A DNA stretch of 64,000 nt from Bog-473 sp963850095. GTDB taxonomy: Bacteria; Actinomycetota; Acidimicrobiia; Acidimicrobiales; RAAP-2. The notes beneath the pieces are model-generated. The model did no database searches. It saw nothing but the letters and a program-made list of their open reading frames with translations, and was not told the DNA's origin. Shown here piece by piece: positions 18,258-26,945 of this stretch; position 1 is the stretch's first letter, and each line of letters opens with the position of its first letter. The stretch is taken from positions 1 to 64,000 of the forward strand of contig CAWKJX010000013.1 in the NCBI GenBank assembly GCA_963850095.1. The letters are read 5' to 3'. The position numbers and the translations under genes are program-made.

Positions 18258-19730
18258 ATGGCGATTCGGGACTATGACCGCTTGTTCATCGGCGGCGACT
18301 GGGTGGCCCCCGAAGGGCCCGACATCATCGAGGTGATTTCGCCGGCGACCGAGGAGGTCGTGGGGCGGGTGCCCGAGGGCACCGAGGCCGACATCGACAA
18401 GGCGGTCGCGGTGGCGCGGCGGGCCTTCGACCACGGGGAGTGGCCGCGTCTGGCCCCGGCCGAGCGTGGCGAGATCCTGCGCAAGGTGGCGGCGCAGATC
18501 ACGGCCGAGATGGGCGAGATGGCCGCCATCATCACCGGGGAGATGGGCGCACCCATCAGCTTCTCGACCATGGGGCAGGTGCTCGCCCCGACCATGATCT
18601 TCAACTACTACGCCGACCTGGCCGGCACCTTCGCCTTCGACGAGGTGCGCGCCGGCGTCCTGAACCCAGAGGTGCTGGTGACCAAGGAGCCGGTGGGCGT
18701 GGTCGGCGCCATCGCGCCGTGGAACGTGCCGCTCTTCATTGCCGCGGCCAAGCTGGCGCCGTCGCTGATCGCGGGCTGCACCGTCGTCTACAAGCCGGCA
18801 CCGGAGACGCCGTTCGACGCGTTCCGGTTGGCCGAGATTTTCGAGGCGAACGGGCTGCCCAAGGGCGTGCTGTCGGTGGTGCCGGCCGGGCGGGAGGTGT
18901 CCGAGCACCTGGTGACGCACCCGGGTGTGGACAAAATTTCGTTCACCGGATCGGGCGTCGGGGGCAAGCGCATCGGGGGGCTGTGCGGCGAGCGCCTGAA
19001 GCGGTGCACGCTCGAACTCGGCGGGAAGTCGGCGGCCATCATCCTCGACGACGCCGACCTGGCCACGTCGATCCCGACGCTGTTGCCCAACTCGATCATG
19101 AACAACGGACAGGCCTGCATTGCCCAGACGCGGATTTTGGCGCCCCGGGCGCGTTACGGCGAGGTGCTCGACGCCGTGGTGTCGGGTGTGGCGGCCATGA
19201 AGGTCGGCGACCCCATGGACCCGGCCACCGAGGTCGGCCCGGTGGTGGCCGAACGGCAGCGGGCGCGCATCGAGGGGTATCTCGAGAGCGGGCGCGAAGA
19301 GGGGGCGACGGTGGCATTGGGCGGCGGCCGACCCTCGGGCGCCGAGTACGCCAAGGGCTGGTACGTCGAGCCGACCGTCTTCTCCGACGTCGACAACAAA
19401 ATGAAGATCGCCCAGGAGGAGATCTTCGGCCCCGTGCTCGTCGTCATCCCCTACGACGGCGACGCCCAGGCGGTCGAGATCGCCAATGACTCGAACTACG
19501 GACTCTGTGGCTCCGTGTGGACGTCCGACAACGACCGCGGCCTCGGCGTGGCCCGGCAGGTGCGGACCGGGACCTACATGCTCAACTCGTTCGCCCCGAT
19601 GGACTTCGCCACGCCGTTCGGGGGCTTCAAGGAGTCCGGCGTGGGGCGTGAGTTCGGCCCCGAGGGCCTCGAGACCTTCCTGGAGACGAAGTCGATCGGC
19701 CTACCCGCCGGCTACACGCCGAAGGTGTAG
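18258..19730 (+). CDS. NAD(P)-dependent aldehyde dehydrogenase
   Basis: 490 residues, ATG behind GGGAGG. Standard ALDH class: cofactor site VGAIAPWNVPLF, ISFTGSGVGGKR, general base Glu in LELGGKSAAI (about 250), catalytic Cys in NNGQACIAQTR (about 285), and the C-terminal EEIFGPVLVVIPYD and PFGGFKESGVGREFG motifs. Oxidises an aldehyde to the acid in the cytoplasm. It is followed 89 bp later by an MFS transporter on the same strand; a joint role is possible. Substrate not inferable. Confidence 0.93.
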   Translation: MAIRDYDRLFIGGDWVAPEGPDIIEVISPATEEVVGRVPEGTEADIDKAVAVARRAFDHGEWPRLAPAERGEILRKVAAQITAEMGEMAAIITGEMGAPISFSTMGQVLAPTMIFNYYADLAGTFAFDEVRAGVLNPEVLVTKEPVGVVGAIAPWNVPLFIAAAKLAPSLIAGCTVVYKPAPETPFDAFRLAEIFEANGLPKGVLSVVPAGREVSEHLVTHPGVDKISFTGSGVGGKRIGGLCGERLKRCTLELGGKSAAIILDDADLATSIPTLLPNSIMNNGQACIAQTRILAPRARYGEVLDAVVSGVAAMKVGDPMDPATEVGPVVAERQRARIEGYLESGREEGATVALGGGRPSGAEYAKGWYVEPTVFSDVDNKMKIAQEEIFGPVLVVIPYDGDAQAVEIANDSNYGLCGSVWTSDNDRGLGVARQVRTGTYMLNSFAPMDFATPFGGFKESGVGREFGPEGLETFLETKSIGLPAGYTPKV

Positions 19731-19819
19731 GCCGGCCCGGCCGTTCTCCCTGGAGCAGGCGGCAGGTCGACGGGCTCCCGGCGGGACGGGGCCACACAAG
19801 TGACGGGGGCGGTTCGGTC

Positions 19820-21319
19820 ATGAGCACAGCAGAAGCCAGGCGCACCCCGGACCGGCCGCGGGCGGGCCGCACCATTTCGGTGACCGATTGGCCCATGTGG
19901 GTGATCGGGTTCACCCTCATGATCGACGGGATCGACCAGTACATCGTCCGGGGCGACAGCGACCAGCTGAAGGCGGCCTTCCACGTGGGCGACACCGCCA
20001 TCGCCGTCCTCTTCTCCGCTTTCATACTGGTCAACGGCATCGCCACCCTGCCCTCGGGCTACCTGGCCGACCGCTGGAACCGCACCAGGGCGATGGCCGT
20101 CACGATTGTGTGCTGGTCGGTCATCAGTGCCCTGGGCGGGCTCGTGCCCACCTCGGCCTTCCTCTTGCTGGTGGTGATCCGGGGCTCGCTGGGCTTCGGC
20201 CAGGCCATCACCGACCCGTCGGGCAGCAGCGTCATCGCCGACTTCTACGGCACCGAGAAACGGGGCAAGGCCTTCTCCATTCAGCAGTGCCTCAACTACG
20301 TGGGCCTCGGCGTGGGCCTGGTGATCGGCGGTGCGCTCGGGCCGTTGTTCGGCGGCCAAGGCTGGCGGGTGGCCTTCTTCGTCTCCATCATCCCGGGCCT
20401 TGTCGTGGCTTGGATGTGCTGGCGGCTGCCCGAGCCGCGGCGGGGTACGGCGGACCGCGCCCACGTCACCAACAGCTCGGAGATGGAGGTGTCCGACGAG
20501 GACCTCGGGCCGCTCTTCCCCCACGGCGTGCGCCAGTTCGGGCGCGACATGGTGTCGGGGCTGTGGCGCGACATGGGCGTCATCGTCAACATCCCGACGC
20601 TGCGCTTCGCCCTGGTCGGAGTGTCCACCGTCGGCTTCGTCGTCACGGCGGTCGGCACCTGGATGCCGAGCTTCTACCAGAACCAGCTCGGGCTGTCCCA
20701 GGGACAGTCCACCGGCATCTTCGGGTTGCTGCTCGTCCTGGGCGGCATTCCCGGGACGGTGTGGGGCGGGTGGATCGCCGACCGCTGGGTCCACCGCTTC
20801 CTGGGCGCCCGTGTGGTGATCCCGGCCGTCTGCATGATCGTCAGCGCGTCGCTCTTCATGCTGTCCTTCGCCCGGATTCCCCACGGGCTGATCTTCCTGT
20901 TGCAGCTCCTCGGCCTCGTGGCGGCCACGGCATCGGTGCCGGCGCTGCGGGCCGGGCTCTCGGACGCCGCGCCGGCGCACGTGCGGGGTGCCGGGTTCGC
21001 CGCCTTCAACCTGGCCTCGGTCGTGTTCGGCTCGGCGGCGGCCCCGCTGGTGACCGCCGCGGTGGCCGGGGCGTTCGGCGAGGACTACCGCACGGCTTTC
21101 CTCATCGTGATGCCCATCGCCTTCCTCGGGGCCGGGTGCCTGCTGCTGGCGCGCTCGCACATTGAGAAGGACTCGGCCAAGGTGTTCGAGGCGGTCGTCA
21201 TGGCCATGGCGGCCAACCAGGCCGAGGAGGCCGCGCTGGCCGCCCACGAGGCGGCGGCCCCGTCCGCTCAGGGCGACGAGGTGACGGGCGACGACGGGGG
21301 CGACGTCGGCGCCACGTAG
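19820..21319 (+). CDS. MFS transporter (spinster-like)
   Basis: 499 residues, 12 hydrophobic helices. The motif A loop between helices 2 and 3 reads GYLADRWNRTRAM and a second copy after helix 8 reads GGWIADRWVHRFLG. The N-terminal segment GIDQYIVRGDSDQLKAAFHV and overall spacing resemble the spinster group, whose animal members export lipids such as sphingosine-1-phosphate; bacterial substrates are mostly unknown. An acidic/Ala-rich C-terminal tail follows the last helix. The last 52 bp overlap the CHAP gene on the other strand, an unusually long tail-to-tail overlap. Confidence 0.85.
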   Translation: MSTAEARRTPDRPRAGRTISVTDWPMWVIGFTLMIDGIDQYIVRGDSDQLKAAFHVGDTAIAVLFSAFILVNGIATLPSGYLADRWNRTRAMAVTIVCWSVISALGGLVPTSAFLLLVVIRGSLGFGQAITDPSGSSVIADFYGTEKRGKAFSIQQCLNYVGLGVGLVIGGALGPLFGGQGWRVAFFVSIIPGLVVAWMCWRLPEPRRGTADRAHVTNSSEMEVSDEDLGPLFPHGVRQFGRDMVSGLWRDMGVIVNIPTLRFALVGVSTVGFVVTAVGTWMPSFYQNQLGLSQGQSTGIFGLLLVLGGIPGTVWGGWIADRWVHRFLGARVVIPAVCMIVSASLFMLSFARIPHGLIFLLQLLGLVAATASVPALRAGLSDAAPAHVRGAGFAAFNLASVVFGSAAAPLVTAAVAGAFGEDYRTAFLIVMPIAFLGAGCLLLARSHIEKDSAKVFEAVVMAMAANQAEEAALAAHEAAAPSAQGDEVTGDDGGDVGAT

Positions 21320-21987
21320 CCCGACAGCGGCGCGTTCTTCTGCTTGGCGTCGGCGAAGGCCTGCGCGGTGCCGACCTCGACCGCGCTGTACGCCGTGCGG
21401 TCACCGTCCCCGTTGACGACGTCGGGCGCCCGGTCGTTGCCCGTGGCGCCGGTGACGACAGCCACGTGCACGGCCGTCTCCGCCGCGGCGTCGAGGCCGT
21501 AGACGGCGACGTCGCCGGGCTGGGGGGTGTAGCCCGACCCGACGGGGTGCCACGTGCCGTGCTCGGTGCCCCAGACGTAGAAGCTGGCCGAATTGGAGTT
21601 GAGGTAGCCGGGGTCCAGCTGGTAGTCCACGACGGCGCCCGCCTGCTTCCAGACCCAGGCGGCGAAGTCGGCGCACCACTCCTCGTCGAGGTTGCCGTTG
21701 CCGCAGTCGTCGGTGCCGGCGTCCCAGTAGGCACTGAACTTGTTGCAGTAGGTGTCGGCCGGGTCGGTCTGATAGCCCACCTGGCTCTGGGCGATGGAGA
21801 CGATGCGGGCGCGCAGCGGACTGAGTCCCGGGCCCCGGGTCAGGGCGTAGGCGGCGGCGGCGGAACCGGCCACCAGCAGGACGACCACGAACATGCCGGC
21901 ACGCCGGCGCCGATGCCCGTCGGGGGCGCGGCGGTGCGGGGGCGCGGCCAACGGGCGGGCCGAGCGACGGCCCGAGGAGCTGGCCAC
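21268..21987 (-). CDS. Membrane-anchored CHAP-domain amidase
   Basis: About 239 residues if the GTG at 21987 is used; the ATG at 21894 at the membrane span is the other option. The N terminus is strongly basic (GRRSARPLAAPPHRR) and then has one span (MFVVVLLVAGSAAAAYAL). The outside part carries a CHAP fold: catalytic Cys in EEWCADFAAWVWKQAG and the His in AVHVAVVTGATG, with an extra cysteine pair around YCNKFS and DDCGNGN. CHAP enzymes cut peptidoglycan amide bonds. It is not part of the very long antisense frame opposite the acyltransferase gene. Confidence 0.75.
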   Translation of the reverse strand: MASSSGRRSARPLAAPPHRRAPDGHRRRRAGMFVVVLLVAGSAAAAYALTRGPGLSPLRARIVSIAQSQVGYQTDPADTYCNKFSAYWDAGTDDCGNGNLDEEWCADFAAWVWKQAGAVVDYQLDPGYLNSNSASFYVWGTEHGTWHPVGSGYTPQPGDVAVYGLDAAAETAVHVAVVTGATGNDRAPDVVNGDGDRTAYSAVEVGTAQAFADAKQKNAPLSGYVAPTSPPSSPVTSSP

Positions 21988-22140
21988 CAGGCGGGTCGGG
22001 GGACGGGTCGAGCTCAGGAGAACCGAGGGTAGCCAGTGGTCGGGCGCTCTGGGGTGGCGCCCCGGGTCTGCGAGAATGGCGGTTTCCCCCCGGCGTGCAC
22101 AGGGCGCCGCCGGCCGGAGTGAACCAGGAGGACAGGCCCG

Positions 22141-24231
22141 ATGCAGGACGACGAGAGCGCAATTTCGCACACTCGTCTGGCCTACCTCCCGGCACTCGAC
22201 GGGGTGCGGGCCTTCGCCGTCGTGGGCGTCATGATGTTCCACGGCGGCATCCCCTTCATGACGGGCGGGTTCATGGGGGTGGACGCCTTCTTCGTGCTGT
22301 CGGGGTTCCTGATCACGTCGCTGCTGATCGGCGAATGGCGCCAGACACTCACGATCCGGCTGGGGGCGTTCTGGGCCCGCCGGGCCCGGCGGTTGCTGCC
22401 CGCCCTCTTCCTGATGCTGCTCTTCGTGGCCTTCTTCGCCTCGGTGATCGTGCCCAAGGGGACGTACAGCGCGCTCCGTCTCGACGCGCTGTCGACCCTG
22501 CTGTACGTGAGCAACTGGCACTTCATTCTGGTGGGGTCGAATTACTTCAACGAGACGCAGTCGGCGTCGCCCCTCATCCACACCTGGTCGCTGGCCGTGG
22601 AGGAACAGTTCTACCTGGTGTGGCCGCTCGTGGTCCTCGCTGTCCTGCACTTCACCCGCAGCCTGCGCTGGCTGCTGGCGGTGTGTGTGGTGGCCGCGGT
22701 GGCCTCGGCCACCTGGATGTTCGTGCTCTACGACAACGCCATCAATACCAACCGCGTCTACCTCGGCACGGACACCCGCTCGCAGTGCCTCTTCATTGGG
22801 TGCGCGCTGGCCGTGGGCCTGGTGATCGTGTCTCAACGGCGGCACGAAGAGGGCCGCCTGGCCGCCGGGGAGCTGTGGCGGCCGGCGAGCGACCGGGGGC
22901 GGCTGGCCTGCGCCTGCCTGGGCGTCGTGGGTGCGGCGGGCGCCATCGCCATGTGGGTCGTGACCGACTCGACGTCGTCCTTCCCCTACAAGGGTGGGTT
23001 CTTCGTGGTCGGCCTGGCAACGGCGAGCGTCGTTCTCTCGGCGGTGGGAGCACCGCGCAGCGTGGTGCCGCGCTTCCTGTCGCTCGCGCCGGTGCGCTAC
23101 GTGGGCCGGATCTCCTACGGCCTCTACATTTGGCACTGGCCCCTCTTCCTGTGGGTGGACCACGCCCGGACGGGGCTGAGCGGGTACCCGCTCTTCGGGG
23201 TACGCGTGCTCGTCACCTTCGCCGTCTCCGTGGCGTCGTTCCACCTCGTCGAGCGCCCGATCCGCATGGGGACCTTCCTGCGCCAGGGCAGGGCGTGGGT
23301 GGCGGTGCCCTCGGCGGTGGCGGTGGTCGTGGCGGCCGTGGTGGCGGCCACGACCGGGACGGTGGCGGTCGCCAGCACCACCTACCCCGGTTCCACCGTG
23401 GCCGGCGGTCCCACGACGACCACGACGACGGTTTCCGGGTCGCCGCCCACAGGCCCCGCCGTCAACGTGCTCCTCTTCGGCGACTCGGTGGCGCTGACTC
23501 TCGGGATCGGCCTCCAGGTCCCGAGCGTGGAGGCCAAGTACGGCTACGTGCTGTCGGACAAGGGGATCCTCGGCTGTGGGGTGGTGGACGGGCCGGAGGT
23601 CCAGCTGCTGGGCCAGGTCGACAGCACGCCGCCGGCCTGCAACGGCTCGACCCTGGCGTCGGGGGAGGCGGAGACCGACAAACCCTGGCAGTACCAGTGG
23701 CTGGACGCCATCAGCCAGGTGAAGCCGAACGTGGTCGTCGTCCTGGCCGGGCGCTGGGAGGTGGTGAACCGGCAGTACCAGGGCCAGTGGACCAACATTC
23801 TCAGCCCGACCTTCGCCGCCTACGTGAAGCAGCAGCTCCAGATGACCTCGCAACTGGTCGCCTCGACCGGGGCCTACATCGTCTTCCTGACCGCGCCGTG
23901 CACCGACGAGGGCGAGCAGCCCGACGGGGCGCCGTGGCCCGAGGACAGCCCGCAGCGATTGGCCGTGTACAACAAGCTGGTGCGCCAGGTGGCGGCCGAG
24001 CATCCGACGACCGACTCCGTGGTCGACCTCAACGCCGCGGCCTGCCCGGGGGGCAAGTTCACCAGCACGCTCCACGGCACCAGCCTTCGGATGTCGGACG
24101 GCATCCACTTCACCGACGCCGGTGGCGAGGTGTTGGCACCGAACCTGATGCCGCCGATTGTGGCGGCGGGCCGGGCCCAGATGGAGGCGGCCCTGGAGGC
24201 GCTGGGGCCGAAGACGTCAGCCGGCGGGTGA
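22141..24231 (+). CDS. Acyltransferase 3 (OafA/YrhL-type) with C-terminal SGNH domain
   Basis: 696 residues; ATG with GGAGG about nine bases upstream. The N-terminal part (about 15-375) is the ten-helix AT3 domain: LPALDGVRAFAVVGVMMFH with the conserved His, the RRARRLLPA arginine motif and SYGLYIWHWPLF. A Thr/Val linker leads to an SGNH hydrolase domain with block I LLFGDSVALTLG and block V DGIHFTDAGGE. Proteins of this kind O-acetylate sugars or wall polymers: AT3 carries the acyl group across the membrane and SGNH transfers it outside. The target polymer is unknown. Confidence 0.9.
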   Translation: MQDDESAISHTRLAYLPALDGVRAFAVVGVMMFHGGIPFMTGGFMGVDAFFVLSGFLITSLLIGEWRQTLTIRLGAFWARRARRLLPALFLMLLFVAFFASVIVPKGTYSALRLDALSTLLYVSNWHFILVGSNYFNETQSASPLIHTWSLAVEEQFYLVWPLVVLAVLHFTRSLRWLLAVCVVAAVASATWMFVLYDNAINTNRVYLGTDTRSQCLFIGCALAVGLVIVSQRRHEEGRLAAGELWRPASDRGRLACACLGVVGAAGAIAMWVVTDSTSSFPYKGGFFVVGLATASVVLSAVGAPRSVVPRFLSLAPVRYVGRISYGLYIWHWPLFLWVDHARTGLSGYPLFGVRVLVTFAVSVASFHLVERPIRMGTFLRQGRAWVAVPSAVAVVVAAVVAATTGTVAVASTTYPGSTVAGGPTTTTTTVSGSPPTGPAVNVLLFGDSVALTLGIGLQVPSVEAKYGYVLSDKGILGCGVVDGPEVQLLGQVDSTPPACNGSTLASGEAETDKPWQYQWLDAISQVKPNVVVVLAGRWEVVNRQYQGQWTNILSPTFAAYVKQQLQMTSQLVASTGAYIVFLTAPCTDEGEQPDGAPWPEDSPQRLAVYNKLVRQVAAEHPTTDSVVDLNAAACPGGKFTSTLHGTSLRMSDGIHFTDAGGEVLAPNLMPPIVAAGRAQMEAALEALGPKTSAGG

Positions 24232-24645
24232 CGCCGGGTTCGGATTCACGTTCTGCGGGTTGACGTTGACGTTGGTGTTGGCCACCACACACTGGGCTTT
24301 GAGCGCGGGCAACAGGTGGGCCTCGTCGATATTCGCCCCTTCGGAAATGGTGGTCATGAGCGAATTCCACGAACCGTCGTCGGAGTTGGCCTGGGCGGCC
24401 AGCGGGAGCGCATCGCGGAGCTCGTCTGCGGCCTTCGCCTGGAGGTCGGCCACGGTGGCGGACGGCGTGCCCGTCACGACGGAGCGCTCGTAGTCCACTA
24501 CAGACCGGTGCACGTGGACGCAGGCCTGCTGGGCCAGCGCCTGCCCGTCCGAGCCGGAGCTGCAGGCACTCAGCCCGAGGGCGCCGGCCACGACCGCCGC
24601 CGCCCCGAGGACCCGACCTCCGGGGAGGCGGCGGGCCCGCGGCAC
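24217..24645 (-). CDS. Putative lipoprotein, 142 aa
   Basis: GTG start one base after the stop of the upstream gene. A basic n-region, hydrophobic stretch LGAAAVVAGALGL and lipobox LSAC (about residue 28) predict a lipid-anchored protein. The mature part has two more cysteines (QQACVHVH, KAQCVVAN) and an Asn/Pro-rich end (NVNVNPQNVNPNP). Helical in the middle. No function assignable. Its 3' end overlaps the acyltransferase gene by 15 bp on the opposite strand. Confidence 0.72.
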   Translation of the reverse strand: MPRARRLPGGRVLGAAAVVAGALGLSACSSGSDGQALAQQACVHVHRSVVDYERSVVTGTPSATVADLQAKAADELRDALPLAAQANSDDGSWNSLMTTISEGANIDEAHLLPALKAQCVVANTNVNVNPQNVNPNPASPAG

Positions 24646-24646
24646 G

Positions 24647-25204
24647 TCAGTCCAGCCAGCCTTCTGCGGACTCGAGCAGGAAGCGGCTGACGGCCAGGGC
24701 GCGGTCGAAGACGTCGCACAGGAGCTCCTCCCCGCTGAGCACGCGGGCCAGGGACACCGGATGGCGGGCCACGATGCTCAGGCGACGCTCCGAGCCGTCG
24801 GTGGCGTTGGCGAAGGAGTCGATGGCCGAGACCTCGAGGGGAAGCTCGATACCGCCCACGCCCGCCAGGTCGATGGCCAGCCGGAGCAGGTCGGGCCCGC
24901 TCGGCAGCGGCGGCAGGGCCCAGGTGAAGGTCAGCGGGAAGTGGAACTCGTCGGGCGGCTCCTCCTCTTCGGAGAGCAGCACGACGGCGTCCTCGAAGGA
25001 GAGGAGGACGCGTGGGTCGACGTCGAGGGCCAGGTGGAGGTCGAGCGGGCCGCCGCAGCCCTCCTCGGGGTGAAGGTCCACCTCCCAGACCTGGCGCAGG
25101 GAATAGGTCTCGACGAAGTGCCGCTCGTCGTGCACGTGAAACCCGTGGTCGACGGAGTGATCCTTGAGGTCGGCCACGTAGCCGGCGACGTCTATTGCTG
25201 CCAC
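24647..25204 (-). CDS. Hypothetical protein, 185 aa
   Basis: GTG start; soluble, acidic protein with a run of glutamates (LLSEEEEPPDEF). Strand-rich first part (HFVETYSLRQVWEVDLHPEEGCGGPLD is typical) and helical end (VFDRALAVSRFLLESAEGWLD). No motif that I recognise. It lies directly upstream of the lipoprotein gene with one base between them, so both are probably co-transcribed. Confidence 0.68.
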   Translation of the reverse strand: MAAIDVAGYVADLKDHSVDHGFHVHDERHFVETYSLRQVWEVDLHPEEGCGGPLDLHLALDVDPRVLLSFEDAVVLLSEEEEPPDEFHFPLTFTWALPPLPSGPDLLRLAIDLAGVGGIELPLEVSAIDSFANATDGSERRLSIVARHPVSLARVLSGEELLCDVFDRALAVSRFLLESAEGWLD

Positions 25205-25282
25205 AACCCGGGGAGCCTAATGGGATGGCTGTCGACCCCGGGGAAGAGGTGGCCCGGCCCGGGCCGGTAGGGTTCGCGACCC

Positions 25283-26023
25283 GTGGACGACGATCGCCTG
25301 CTCCAGGTGCTGGACGACGCCTGCCGCGAAGTGCGCCGGGCGCTGGACGGCCTGGACGACTGGGGGCCGGCCGGGACGCGGCCCGGGCAGTACCGCCTCG
25401 ACCTGGCGGCCGACGCCGCGGCCCTGGCGGTCCTACGCGGTGCGGGACTGGCGGTGCTCTCGGAGGAGTCGGGTCTCACCGATGAGGGGCGGGCGGGCCT
25501 GCTGGCCGTGCTGGACCCGGTCGACGGCTCGACGAACGCCCACCGGGGCGTGCCGTTCTTCTCGACCAGCATCTGCGTGCTCGACGCCGAGGGCCCCCGG
25601 GTGGGCGTGGTGGTGAACCAGGCCACCGGGACCCGGTATGCGGCGGTGCGGGGCGGCGGCGCCGAGCGGGACGGCCGGGCCGTCGGTTCGTCGGGGTGCG
25701 AGGACCTGGGGTCGGCGGTAGTGGGGATTTCGGGGTTCCCGGGCCGACACCCCGGCTGGGCGCAGTTTCGGGCGCTCGGTGCGGCGTCGCTCGAGTGCTG
25801 CGCCGTGGCCGACGGGTCTCTCGATGCCTACCTCGTGGTGGGCGCCAGCACGTTGTTCGGGTGGGACTATTTGGCCGGCCTGCTGATCTGCCGGGAGGCG
25901 GGTGCGGCCGAGGCCGAGCGGGCAGGGGAGAATTTGGTGGTGCGCGACGCCACCAGCCGCCGGCCCATCGTCGCGGCGACCGCCGCGCTGGTGCAGCGAC
26001 TGCAGGAGGAGGACGGCTTGTGA
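25283..26023 (+). CDS. Inositol monophosphatase-family phosphatase
   Basis: 246 residues, GTG start. The Mg-dependent phosphatase motifs are present in order: LSEESG (first metal Glu), LDPVDGSTN (DPxDGT-like, with Ser in place of Thr) and WDYLAGLLICREAG (WDxAAG-like). Such enzymes hydrolyse inositol phosphates, histidinol phosphate or 3'(2')-phosphoadenosine phosphate. The substrate cannot be told from sequence. Its stop overlaps the next start (GTGA), so it is co-translated with the SCO6745-like gene. Confidence 0.87.
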   Translation: MDDDRLLQVLDDACREVRRALDGLDDWGPAGTRPGQYRLDLAADAAALAVLRGAGLAVLSEESGLTDEGRAGLLAVLDPVDGSTNAHRGVPFFSTSICVLDAEGPRVGVVVNQATGTRYAAVRGGGAERDGRAVGSSGCEDLGSAVVGISGFPGRHPGWAQFRALGAASLECCAVADGSLDAYLVVGASTLFGWDYLAGLLICREAGAAEAERAGENLVVRDATSRRPIVAATAALVQRLQEEDGL

Positions 26024-26868
26024 CCGATGGCGAGGGCGCGCTGCGGGCGCGCAAGACATGGCGAACGCTCGAGCCCCTGCACGGCATGATCTACTTCGTG
26101 CCCGAGGCGGCCGAGGCCTACGAGCGGCTCGGCATCACGGGACGGTCGGGCTACTTCGCCTCGCGTGCGGCGCCCATGGGGGCGGTCCCCGCCGACGTGG
26201 TGATCTCGACGTTCTACAACTTCAACCCGGACCTGGTGCGTGCGGCCATTCCCGAGTCCTGGGAGAAGGCATCGCCGGGGGAGCTGGTGGCGGCGCGGTT
26301 CGGCGCCGTGGACGCGGCGTTCCGGCGCCTGCTGGGTGACGAGGTGGTGCGCTCGTCGGAGATGCGGCGCGCCGCCGACCTGGCCCGGACGGCGGCCGAG
26401 GAGGCCGGGCGCCACCTGGAGGGGCGGCCGCTGGCGGCGGGGCACTGTGACGTGGACTGGCCCGACGAGCCGCACCTGGCGCTGTGGCACGCGCAGTCCG
26501 TCCTGCGCGAGTTCCGCGGCGACGGGCACATCGCCCTGCTGGTGGTGCACGGGCTGTCGGGGCTCGAGGCGCTGGTGACCCACGCGGCGTCGGGTGACGT
26601 GCCGGCGCACCTGTTGCGGGCCACCCGGGCCTGGTCGGAGGAGGCCTGGGACGGGGCGGCCGATGCGCTGCGGGAGCGGGGCTGGCTCGAGGTGGGGGAG
26701 GGACTGCGTCTCACCGAGAGCGGTGAGGCCAGACGGCGGGCCATTGAGGACGGCACGGACGGGCTGGCGGTGGCGCCTTACGACGCCCTGGGCGAGGAGC
26801 GCTGCGCCGAGCTGCGCGGGTTGTCCCGGCCGTGGAGCAAAGTGTTCGCCGAGGTGCTCCTGCGCTGA
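26020..26868 (+). CDS. SCO6745-family protein of unknown function
   Basis: 282 residues from the GTG at 26020, preceded by GGAGGAGG and overlapping the upstream stop. The frame is open further upstream, but that part is antisense-like. The protein has the actinobacterial SCO6745 pattern: a helical N-terminal half beginning TLEPLHGMIYFVPEAAEAYERLG, then RSGYFASRAAPMGAV with FYNFNPDLVR, a central HIALLVVHGLSGLEALVTH, and an end resembling a winged helix (ALRERGWLEVGEGLRLTESG). Often annotated as a hypothetical or helix-turn-helix-like protein; function not known. Confidence 0.8.
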   Translation: MTDGEGALRARKTWRTLEPLHGMIYFVPEAAEAYERLGITGRSGYFASRAAPMGAVPADVVISTFYNFNPDLVRAAIPESWEKASPGELVAARFGAVDAAFRRLLGDEVVRSSEMRRAADLARTAAEEAGRHLEGRPLAAGHCDVDWPDEPHLALWHAQSVLREFRGDGHIALLVVHGLSGLEALVTHAASGDVPAHLLRATRAWSEEAWDGAADALRERGWLEVGEGLRLTESGEARRRAIEDGTDGLAVAPYDALGEERCAELRGLSRPWSKVFAEVLLR

Positions 26869-26945
26869 GGTGCGCAACGGCGGGGGGATCCGGGACGTCG
26901 AGCGTGAACCGACCGGGTCCTACGAACAACCTCGTGGAGGTGAAG

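Noticed and set aside
21988..24108. Very long minus-strand frame continuing upstream of the CHAP gene
   Set aside because: It lies wholly opposite the acyltransferase-SGNH gene, reads as Arg/Gly/His-rich nonsense, and only its last 240 residues form a real protein.
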